NCBI RefSeq assembly: GCF_907163085.1
Contig: NZ_CAJQTX010000009.1
Location: forward strand, 310,001 to 374,000
Direction of reading: 5' to 3'
Source: Candidatus Accumulibacter sp. ACC003
GTDB lineage: Bacteria > Pseudomonadota > Gammaproteobacteria > Burkholderiales > Rhodocyclaceae
Length of the DNA: 64,000 nt
Part shown: positions 38,347 to 45,150 of the stretch, piece after piece
Layout of the letters: the number at the start of each line of letters is the position of its first letter
How positions within the stretch are numbered: the stretch's first letter is position 1
Program-made: the position numbers and the translations under genes
The notes under the pieces: generated by a model
What the model was told of the DNA's origin: nothing
Seen by the model: only the letters and a program-made list of their open reading frames with translations
Databases searched by the model: none

Positions 38347-39086
38347 TGGCCCAGCCAGCCGCGCACCAGCGACAGCTGGGCGTTGTGCGTCAGGTCGACC
38401 TGCAAGGGCGTCACCGAAACCTGATTGTGGTGTACGGCGTGGAAATCGGTCCCCTCGCCGGCATCCTGCGCCGCGCCGGCAGCGCCGACCCAATAGACCG
38501 TCTCTTGCCGTGGCGACAGCGTGCGAACCACGGGCTCGGCCTTGTGACGCTTGCCAAGGCGGGTGACGACGGTGCCGCGCAGCGCCTCCCAGGGGACATC
38601 GGGAACATTGACGTTGAGCAATACCGGTTCGTGCAGAGCCTGCTTTTCGAGGATAGCGATCAGCTCGCAGGCGACCCGGGCGGCGCTCTCGAAGTGCTCG
38701 CCGGTCTTGCTGCACAGCGAAACGGCCAGCGACGGGACGCCCAGCAGAAAGCCCTCGGTAGCCGCCGCGACGGTCCCCGAATAAATCGTGTCGTCGCCCA
38801 TGTTGGCGCCGATATTGATTCCCGAAACGACCATATCGGGCAAGCCGTCGAGCATCCCGGTGACCGCCAGATGAACACAGTCGGTCGGCGTACCGTTGAC
38901 GTAATAGAAGCCGTTGGCGGCACGCCTGAGCGACAGCGGTCGATCGAGAGTCAGCGAATTGCTGGCACCACTGCGGTCGCGTTCGGGAGCAACCACGGTA
39001 ATCTCCGCGAGTTCCGACAGCGCCCGCGCCAGATGCTCGATCCCGGGTGCGAAATAGCCATCGTCATTGCAGAGCAGGATCCGCAT
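38343..39086 (-). CDS. surE: 5'/3'-nucleotidase SurE
   Basis: 247 residues from the ATG at 39086. Metal-binding L-L-C-N-D-D-G-Y at 4-11, the S-G-I-N-x-G-A-N-M-G loop, V-N-G-T-P-T-D-C-V, and the [10 protein letters not shown] end are all diagnostic. It hydrolyses nucleoside monophosphates and short polyphosphate under stress. It is the first gene of the surE-pcm-nlpD-rpoS operon. Upstream on the minus strand lies a tandem 9-bp repeat. Confidence 0.97.
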   Translation of the reverse strand: MRILLCNDDGYFAPGIEHLARALSELAEITVVAPERDRSGASNSLTLDRPLSLRRAANGFYYVNGTPTDCVHLAVTGMLDGLPDMVVSGINIGANMGDDTIYSGTVAAATEGFLLGVPSLAVSLCSKTGEHFESAARVACELIAILEKQALHEPVLLNVNVPDVPWEALRGTVVTRLGKRHKAEPVVRTLSPRQETVYWVGAAGAAQDAGEGTDFHAVHHNQVSVTPLQVDLTHNAQLSLVRGWLGQ

Positions 39087-39120
39087 CTCAAGTCCACCAA
39101 CATTCCCGAAAATAAACGAG

Positions 39121-39138
39121 TTCAACGAATTCAACGAA
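39121..39138. repeat. Tandem 9-bp repeat upstream of surE
   Basis: TTCAACGAA occurs twice in immediate succession, preceded by a degenerate third unit (TAAACGAG). It lies 35 bases before the surE start, on the coding (minus) strand reading TTCGTTGAA. It could be an operator or chance. Confidence 0.35.
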
Positions 39139-39462
39139 ACCGGCACGAGCGTCCGGGCAGCTGCAAACAGACAAGGAAAGCGGCGATCTGCCGGTCTGTT
39201 CGCCAGCGACGGAAAGCGGCGCTGCCCTGGCGCGTCCGATCACCCACTCCGCCGCCCATCACGTCACCCGCAGCGGCTGATCGCCAGGCCCCTTGCTCGG
39301 CTTTCCGGCAGTGCCGACCGTCCACGCGCCGACGCTGGCAAAGCGGGGCTAATTATAACCGCCTGCAGGCATCGCTGAAAGCACCGTTGAAAGCGCCTGA
39401 AGGATCCGGCGAGCGTCCGCTCCGGCGGCAAGGCGCAGGACCAGCGCCTGCAAGTGCCGCCC

Positions 39463-39489
39463 TAAACTTCGCCAGCCGAATGCCGATAA
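39463..39489 (+). promoter_or_regulatory. FliA (sigma-28) promoter of fliC
   Basis: TAAACTTC at 39463-39470, 11 bases, then GCCGATAA at 39482-39489. The -10 is perfect and the -35 is TAAA plus a partial match, at the exact FliA spacing (consensus TAAAGTTT-N11-GCCGATAA). Transcription would begin near 39496, 146 bases before the fliC ATG. It shows that flagellin is a late, class 3 gene here. Confidence 0.88.
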
Positions 39490-39641
39490 AGAACTCACGC
39501 GGCAGGCCCACAGAAAAAACCTCAAGTTTTCCAGCAGCCAGTCGTAAGCAGAATTGTCAACCAAACAATCGCCACCCAGGCGGCGCCGGCAGGAAGCTCA
39601 CCGGCAACCGAAGTCCATCTGATCGTGATAGGAGAAGGAAA

Positions 39642-41387
39642 ATGCCCCAAGTCATCAATACCAACGTCGCCTCGCTGAACTCGCAGCGCAGCCTCAACAT
39701 GTCACAGAACACGCTGGCCACCTCGCTGCAGCGCCTGTCCTCCGGTCTGCGCATCAACAGCGCCAAGGACGACGCTGCCGGCCTGGCCATCTCGCAACGG
39801 ATGACCTCGCAGATCAACGGTCTCAACCAGGCATCGCGCAACGCCAACGACGGCATCTCGCTGGCGCAGACGGCTGAAGGCGGACTGCAGAGTATCACCG
39901 AGTCGCTGCAGCGGATGCGCGAACTGGCTGTGCAGTCGTCGAACGCGACCAACACCGCGACCGACCGCGCCGCCCTGCAGAACGAAGTCGACCAACTCGT
40001 TCAGCAGATCAACACCGTCGCCGGCCAGACCGCTTTCAACGGTGTCAAGGTGCTCGACGGCACCTTCAACTCGCAGTCTTTCCAGGTCGGTGCGAACAGC
40101 GGTGAAACCATTTCGATCACGTCCATAGCCAGCGCCAAGGCCAATTCGCTGGGCGTCGGGACCACATCAAGCTATACGACGTCGCTCACTTCGACAGTCA
40201 CCAATGGCGCTATCTCGACCGGCGGCATCACGGTCAACGGCTATGGCGTCGGCCCGTCGGTAAGCGACGGAGTTTCCAGCTCGGCCAGCGTCACCGGCGC
40301 GGCCGCGTCGTCCGGAGCCATTGTTGACGGCGACGTGAAGATCAACGGTGTGTCGATCGGGGCGACCAGCGCCGGCGCCGATGCCACGGCGCAGGGTACG
40401 GCCGTCGCCGCGGCGATCAACAGCGTGACAGCCACCACCGGCGTCGTCGCCACCGAGGCCGCCGGCGTCATCACCTTGACCTCCAAAGACGGTCGGGATA
40501 TCAAGATTGAATTCACCGGCATCGAAACCCAGGAAAATACTGGCCTGACGGCCGGCACCACGACAGTTGGATCGGACAGCGCCATCGCCAAAGCGGCAGC
40601 GTTCAACACAGTGAGCGGGCAAACCGGCGTATCGGCCGCGGCCACCAAAACGAGCGTCACCAGCGGCGCTCTCTCGGCCAATGCGGGCGTTGCCGGCGAC
40701 AGTAGCAACTACATCAAGATCAACGGCGTCAAGCTGGGCGCGATCTCGGCCGGCACCAATGGCAACTTCACGGACCAGGGCAACAACGTCGTCGCCGCGA
40801 TCAACGCCGTCTCCAACCAGACCGGTGTCACCGCCACCTTCGCCAGCGGGAAAGTCAGCCTCTCAGCATCCGACGGCCGCACGGTTACCGTCGAGACCAA
40901 GGGCGCTGCCGCGGCCAGCAACACCGGCTTTGTAGCGGATACCACCACCAACACCTATGGCGGCATCAAGCTCTCCTCGACCAGCAGCGCCGGGATCAAC
41001 GTCGGCGGCGCCAACCTCGCCACGACGGCACTGACCTCCGGCCAGCACGACGCCGAGGCAACCTTCGGCACCGGCGTCGCCAGCCTCGATCTGACCACCG
41101 CCAGCGGCGCGCAGAATGCGATTTCAACAATCGACTCGGCGCTGGCCAACATCAACGCCAGTCGAGCGAACCTGGGTGCGGTACAGAACCGGTTCAGCAG
41201 CGTCGTCAGCAACCTGTCAACGACGTCCGAGAACCTGTCGGCGTCGCGCAGCCGGATCGTCGATGCCGACTTCGCTGCCGAAACGGCCAACCTGACCCGC
41301 GCGCAGATTCTGCAACAGGCCGGTACGGCGATGCTGGCGCAGGCCAATTCGCTGCCGCAGAACGTGCTCTCGCTGCTGCGAGGCTAA
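39642..41387 (+). CDS. fliC: Flagellin with duplicated variable-region modules
   Basis: 581 residues from the ATG at 39642, behind AGGAGAAGGAAA. The conserved D0/D1 ends are complete: M-P-Q-V-I-N-T-N-V-A-S-L at the start and a C-terminal half ending A-N-S-L-P-Q-N-V-L-S-L-L-R-G. The central region (about 190-470) is Ser/Thr/Ala/Gly-rich. It contains two related flagellin_IN-type modules, each with I-K-I-N-G-V-x-x-G-A-x-S-A-G followed by A-A-I-N-x-V-x-x-x-T-G-V and a S-x-D-G-R strand. These surface-exposed Ser/Thr-rich domains are the natural targets for the glycosyltransferase encoded six genes downstream. It is longer than typical beta-proteobacterial flagellins of roughly 300-500 residues. 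Confidence 0.96.
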   Translation: MPQVINTNVASLNSQRSLNMSQNTLATSLQRLSSGLRINSAKDDAAGLAISQRMTSQINGLNQASRNANDGISLAQTAEGGLQSITESLQRMRELAVQSSNATNTATDRAALQNEVDQLVQQINTVAGQTAFNGVKVLDGTFNSQSFQVGANSGETISITSIASAKANSLGVGTTSSYTTSLTSTVTNGAISTGGITVNGYGVGPSVSDGVSSSASVTGAAASSGAIVDGDVKINGVSIGATSAGADATAQGTAVAAAINSVTATTGVVATEAAGVITLTSKDGRDIKIEFTGIETQENTGLTAGTTTVGSDSAIAKAAAFNTVSGQTGVSAAATKTSVTSGALSANAGVAGDSSNYIKINGVKLGAISAGTNGNFTDQGNNVVAAINAVSNQTGVTATFASGKVSLSASDGRTVTVETKGAAAASNTGFVADTTTNTYGGIKLSSTSSAGINVGGANLATTALTSGQHDAEATFGTGVASLDLTTASGAQNAISTIDSALANINASRANLGAVQNRFSSVVSNLSTTSENLSASRSRIVDADFAAETANLTRAQILQQAGTAMLAQANSLPQNVLSLLRG

Positions 41388-41418
41388 GCGGAGAGGCTGC
41401 AATCGCAGTAAGATCGGG

Positions 41419-41449
41419 GGCGCGGTCGCGGTGTTGCCGCGATCGCGCC
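41419..41449 (+). terminator. Strong stem-loop between fliC and flaG
   Basis: GGCGCGGTCGCGG pairs with CCGCGATCGCGCC: 13 pairs with one G-U, around a 5-base TGTTG loop, 31 bases after the fliC stop. No T-tract follows, so it is more likely a partial terminator or an mRNA-stabilising hairpin that keeps flagellin mRNA in excess over the downstream flaG-fliD genes. Confidence 0.6.
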
Positions 41450-41477
41450 TCAGTGCCTCTTCAGCAAGGAGTGTGAG

Positions 41478-41861
41478 ATGAGCATCGAAGCCACAGCCGC
41501 ATCTCTACCACCCCAGGGCAACCCGGTGGTCGGCGATACGGCGCGCGAAGTCAACAAGGCGCCCGCCGCGACCACGCCCAAGGCGGTCGATCCTTCGCAA
41601 GCGCCCGCGCAGCAAGTGCAGCAAGCACAACGCCCGGACCGCGAGAAGCTCGAAGTAGCCACGCAAAGCGTGCGTGACTTTGTCAAACCAATCAACAACA
41701 ATCTGGAATTCAGCGTCGACGGAGATACCCAGAAACTAGTGGTCAAGATCATCGACCGCACGACCAAGGAAGTCATTCGCCAGATTCCGTCGGTAGAAAT
41801 GCTGTCCATTGCCAAGGCACTGGACAGCATCAAGGGGCTGTTTGTCACGCAGAAGGCCTGA
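41478..41861 (+). CDS. flaG: FlaG family flagellar protein
   Basis: 127 residues. A disordered Ala/Pro/Gln N-terminal half is followed by the FlaG domain: N-N-N-L-E-F-S-V-D, then V-V-K-I-I-D-R-T-T-K-E-V-I-R-Q-I-P-S-V-E-M-L. FlaG influences filament length in several bacteria. The position between fliC and fliD is the usual one. It has an AAGGAG ribosome site. Confidence 0.93.
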   Translation: MSIEATAASLPPQGNPVVGDTAREVNKAPAATTPKAVDPSQAPAQQVQQAQRPDREKLEVATQSVRDFVKPINNNLEFSVDGDTQKLVVKIIDRTTKEVIRQIPSVEMLSIAKALDSIKGLFVTQKA

Positions 41862-41918
41862 AAAGCAAGCAGAACGCGCCGGCCGCAGCTTGTTCAGCAA
41901 ACGGCGCAGGAGAAAAGC

Positions 41919-43343
41919 ATGGCCATTGCCTCACCGGGCTTAGGCTCGAACCTCGACGTCAATAGCATCGTCAGTCAGTTGATGTCGCTGGAACAACGTC
42001 CGCTGACCGTTCTGGCGCAGAAGGAAGCAGGCTACCAGGCGAAAATCTCGGCACTGGGCTCGCTGCAGGGGGTGATTTCGGCGCTGCAAAGCGCCTCCGC
42101 GAACCTCGTTCCGGCAAGCGGCACGACCGCCACAGAAAAATTCTCGATTCTGAAGGCCGCGGTGACTGACTCGACCATCGCTTCGGTCACCACCTCGTCG
42201 AGTGCGGTTGCCGGCACCTACAGCCTCGAAGTGAACCAACTCGCCAAGCAGCACAGCCTGACCACGGCAACCGGCGCGCCATCGCCCTTTTCCGGCGCGG
42301 GCGAAACGCTGCCGCTGGGCGGCACGCTGACGCTCTCGCTGGACGCGCTCGGTGGCAGCAGCCCACACACGACGACCGACATCAGCATCGCCGATGGCGC
42401 ATCGCCCGAGGAGATCCGCGACGCCATCAACGGCGCCGGTGCCGGGGTAGTCGCACTGGTCATCAACGGCGTCGACGGCAAGCAGCTGCTCGTGACCAGC
42501 ACCGCGGCCGGCAGCAACCAGTTCATCAAGCTGTCCGGAATCGCCGGCCTGTCTTATGACCCCGACGCGGCACCGCAGCCGCTGACCGATGCCTTTGTCC
42601 AGTCGCAGGCCGCGCAGGGATCCAGCTTCAAGCTCAACGGGATTGCCGTCGAAGGCGTCACCAACAGCGTCACGACGGCTGTCGATGGCCTGACGATCAA
42701 CCTCATCAAGGGACCCGAAGCGCCAGCAACCGGGATCAGCACGACGCTGACCATTAGCAAGGACAACTCCAGCCTGACCGCCGGCGTCAATGCCCTGGTC
42801 AAGGCGTTCAACGATTTTCGAACCACCTCCAACAGCCTCGGCAGCTACAACGCGACCACCAAGCAGGCCGGCGCGCTCAACGGCGAAAGCACCCTGCGTA
42901 CCGCGCAGAACGCTTTTCGTAGCGCGCTTGGCAATGTCCCCGCCGAACTTTCGGGTGCCACGCTGCAACGCCTGTCCGACATCGGCGTGAGCATTCAGAA
43001 GAACGGGACGCTGGCGGTGGACGCGGCCGCGCTGAGCGCGGCAATCGGCGACGATTTGAGCGCCGTGGCCACACTGGTTGCCGCCTACGGCAGCGCGTTC
43101 AAGAGCGCCGCCGATGGCATGGTCGGCACCGGCGGACTGATTTCCGCGCGCAGCGAAGGCCTCAGTTCGTCGATCCAGGGCCTCGGCAAACAGTCCGAGA
43201 CCATAAACAAAAGGCTGACCGAGATCGAAGCGCGCTACCGCAAGCAATTCACCGCCCTCGACGTTCTGATCTCGGGGATGACCAAGACCAGCACCTTCCT
43301 CTCGCAACAGCTCGCCATCTTGCCTAATTTCAATCAGAGGTAG
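41919..43343 (+). CDS. fliD: Flagellar filament cap protein FliD
   Basis: 474 residues. The N-terminus has P-G-L-G-S-N-L-D-V-N-S-I-V-S-Q-L-M-S-L-E-x-R-P-L; the C-terminal coiled segment has Y-x-x-Q-F-T-A-L-D-x-L-I-S-x-M, both classic FliD ends. The middle (about 90-380) is the variable D2/D3 pentamer region with a flagellin_IN-like module. FliD caps the growing filament and folds flagellin subunits. It is expressed in the fliC-flaG-fliD-fliS order. Confidence 0.96.
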   Translation: MAIASPGLGSNLDVNSIVSQLMSLEQRPLTVLAQKEAGYQAKISALGSLQGVISALQSASANLVPASGTTATEKFSILKAAVTDSTIASVTTSSSAVAGTYSLEVNQLAKQHSLTTATGAPSPFSGAGETLPLGGTLTLSLDALGGSSPHTTTDISIADGASPEEIRDAINGAGAGVVALVINGVDGKQLLVTSTAAGSNQFIKLSGIAGLSYDPDAAPQPLTDAFVQSQAAQGSSFKLNGIAVEGVTNSVTTAVDGLTINLIKGPEAPATGISTTLTISKDNSSLTAGVNALVKAFNDFRTTSNSLGSYNATTKQAGALNGESTLRTAQNAFRSALGNVPAELSGATLQRLSDIGVSIQKNGTLAVDAAALSAAIGDDLSAVATLVAAYGSAFKSAADGMVGTGGLISARSEGLSSSIQGLGKQSETINKRLTEIEARYRKQFTALDVLISGMTKTSTFLSQQLAILPNFNQR

Positions 43344-43347
43344 AAGA

Positions 43348-43761
43348 ATGTTCGGTAACGCACGACAAGCAATCTCCGCGTATCAGAAAGTCGGCGTCGA
43401 CGCGGCGATCGAAGTCGCCGATCCGCACCGGCTGATCCTGCTGCTGTTCGCGGGTGCCCAGGCGGCGATCGGCAATGCCCGCGCGGCCATGCAGCAAAAA
43501 CAGATCGCGGCGCGCGGCGAGGCCATTTCGAAAGCCATCGACATCATCGGCAACGGCCTCAAGGTAAGCCTCGACCTCGAACAGGGTGGCGAGCTTGCCG
43601 AGCGGCTCGACGCACTTTACGACTACCTCGTGCTGCGCCTGTTGCGTGCCAATATGGGCAACGATCTGCGGGCGCTGGAAGAGGTCGCCGCCTTGCTCGA
43701 GGAAGTGCATGGCGCCTGGCGAGAAATCGCGCCGAGTGCGCAACAACAAGCGGTCGCATGA
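43348..43761 (+). CDS. fliS: Flagellin export chaperone FliS
   Basis: 137 residues, a four-helix bundle. Y-Q-K-V-G-V-D-A-A-I-E-V-A-D-P-H-R-L-I-L-L-L-F near the N-terminus and I-I-G-N-G-L-K-V-S-L-D-L-E-Q-G-G-E-L-A mark FliS. It binds the disordered C-terminus of flagellin to prevent early polymerisation. It follows fliD after 4 bases and overlaps the fliT-like gene by 4. Confidence 0.96.
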   Translation: MFGNARQAISAYQKVGVDAAIEVADPHRLILLLFAGAQAAIGNARAAMQQKQIAARGEAISKAIDIIGNGLKVSLDLEQGGELAERLDALYDYLVLRLLRANMGNDLRALEEVAALLEEVHGAWREIAPSAQQQAVA

Positions 43762-44048
43762 CGTCTTCGCTGGACGCGCTCGAACAACTGCAGGAACTCT
43801 CCGAGGCCATGCTGCGCGCGGCAATCGAGCAGAACTGGGAAACGCTGGCCAGTCGTGAAGCCGAACGGCGCGCGCTGGCGGATACCCTGCCCGACGCGGC
43901 GAACAGCCAGTCGACCAGCGCCGAGCAGGCGCGCGCGCGCGTTCTGATCGAGACCTGCCTGCACTGCGATGCCCGTATCCGGCCACTGGTGGCGACGCGC
44001 ATGAACGAACTCAGGGTGCTCCTGCGCGAATCGCCAGCAGGCGCCTGA
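43758..44048 (+). CDS. fliT: FliT-like flagellar chaperone
   Basis: 96 residues, all-helical. The leading L-E-Q-L-Q-E-L-S-E-A-M-L-R-A-A-x-x-Q-N-W-E-x-L-A-x-R-E-A-E-R-R-A-L pattern is typical of FliT-type proteins, which chaperone FliD and control FlhDC in enterics. Sequence conservation in this family is weak, so the call leans on its place after fliS (ATGA overlap). Confidence 0.75.
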   Translation: MTSSLDALEQLQELSEAMLRAAIEQNWETLASREAERRALADTLPDAANSQSTSAEQARARVLIETCLHCDARIRPLVATRMNELRVLLRESPAGA

Positions 44049-44052
44049 GGCG

Positions 44053-45150
44053 ATGATCCGCCCGGAAATCGCCACCCGAATACAGCCGTCGGCTGACCTG
44101 GCGTTGCGGCCGGCTCCGCCAGCGCAGGAAATCACCGACAAACTGCCTGGCCTGGTCGCCGGGCAACGGCTGCTCGCCGAAATCCAGTCGCTGATGCCCA
44201 ATGGCACCTACCGCGCGCTGATCAACCAGCGCAGTGTCACCCTCGCGCTACCCTTCGCCGCCAAGAGCGGCGACGCGATCGAGCTGGAAGTCGCCGAGAG
44301 CGACGGCAAGCTGACCCTGGCGGTCCTTGCCCGAGCCGGGTCGGACGCCAGCAAGGCGGGCGGCGAAGCCGCCACCAGCCTGAGCCGCACCGGGCAACTG
44401 ATCAGCGATCTGCTGACGGGTAGCCGCGATGGCAAAGCGCCCGCCGCGGCGCTGCCGCTCAACGGCAATCGACCGATCGCCGCCGCGCCGCCGAGCAACG
44501 GGCAGGCCCTGGTGCCCTTGCTCAAGCAGGCGCTCATCCAGAGCGGCATGTTTTACGAAGCGCACCAGGCCGAATGGGTAGAGGGTCGCTACAGCAAAGC
44601 GCAGTTGCTGCAGGAACCACAGGGCAAGCTGGCACCCGCAAGCACCGCAGCACAAGGCGCCCCAGCCACTGCGGGCGCGCCGTTGCCGAGCCCGGCGAGC
44701 GCGACCAGCCAGTCGGCTCAGGCGGCGGCGCCATCGCAGGCTGCCCAGCCGGTCGCCCCACAGGCCCAGGCGCTCGTCCAGCAGCAACTCGAAGCCTTCG
44801 CCAGCCAGAACTTTTCCTGGCAGGGACAGATCTGGCCCGGGCAGCAACTGGATTGGGAAATCGAAAAGCAGGCCGACGGCCGCGCCAGCGACGACGACAG
44901 CCCCGGCGAAAAATGGCAGACGCGGCTGCGCCTGACGCTGCCCAGGCTCGGCGAGGTCGACGCCCGATTGCACATCGAGGGTCAACAGCTTACGCTGACC
45001 GTCGCTGCCGGCGATGCGCAAACGCGCGCACTGTTGCGCCGCGAGGCTGCCAACCTGCACAGCCAGCTGGAACAGGCGGGACTGGACCTCGCGTCACTGG
45101 CTATCGGCGCCCCACAGGAGAATGAAGCGCATGTCCAGCTCGCAGACTGA
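44053..45150 (+). CDS. FliK-like hook-length control domain protein
   Basis: 365 residues. An N-terminal beta-rich part (about 30-110) is followed by a low-complexity Ala/Gln/Pro linker (about 195-250) and a C-terminal Flg_hook (FliK C-terminal) domain. The latter shows W-Q-T-R-L-R-L-T-L-P-R-L-G-E-V-D-A-R-L, then L-R-R-E-A-A-N-L-H-S-Q-L-E-Q-A-G-L. FliK measures hook length and switches the export apparatus; this copy sits in the filament operon, so it may be a second FliK-like protein. It follows the fliT-like gene after 4 bases and overlaps the glycosyltransferase start by 20 bases. Confidence 0.82.
   Translation: MIRPEIATRIQPSADLALRPAPPAQEITDKLPGLVAGQRLLAEIQSLMPNGTYRALINQRSVTLALPFAAKSGDAIELEVAESDGKLTLAVLARAGSDASKAGGEAATSLSRTGQLISDLLTGSRDGKAPAAALPLNGNRPIAAAPPSNGQALVPLLKQALIQSGMFYEAHQAEWVEGRYSKAQLLQEPQGKLAPASTAAQGAPATAGAPLPSPASATSQSAQAAAPSQAAQPVAPQAQALVQQQLEAFASQNFSWQGQIWPGQQLDWEIEKQADGRASDDDSPGEKWQTRLRLTLPRLGEVDARLHIEGQQLTLTVAAGDAQTRALLRREAANLHSQLEQAGLDLASLAIGAPQENEAHVQLAD

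Larger units (their letters stand above)
39087..39641. other. Divergent control region of surE operon and fliC
   Basis: 555 bases without a convincing gene; open frames that extend upstream of fliC through this region are low-complexity Arg/Pro and cross the FliA promoter. It holds the FliA promoter (39463-39489), a fliC leader of about 146 bases with an AAAAC/GTTTT short stem near 39515, and a tandem TTCAACGAA repeat close to surE. Confidence 0.6.

Noticed and set aside
38085-39641. In-frame extension of flagellin upstream to 38085
   Set aside because: It runs through the FliA promoter and antisense to pcm and surE; the true start is at 39642 with a strong ribosome site.
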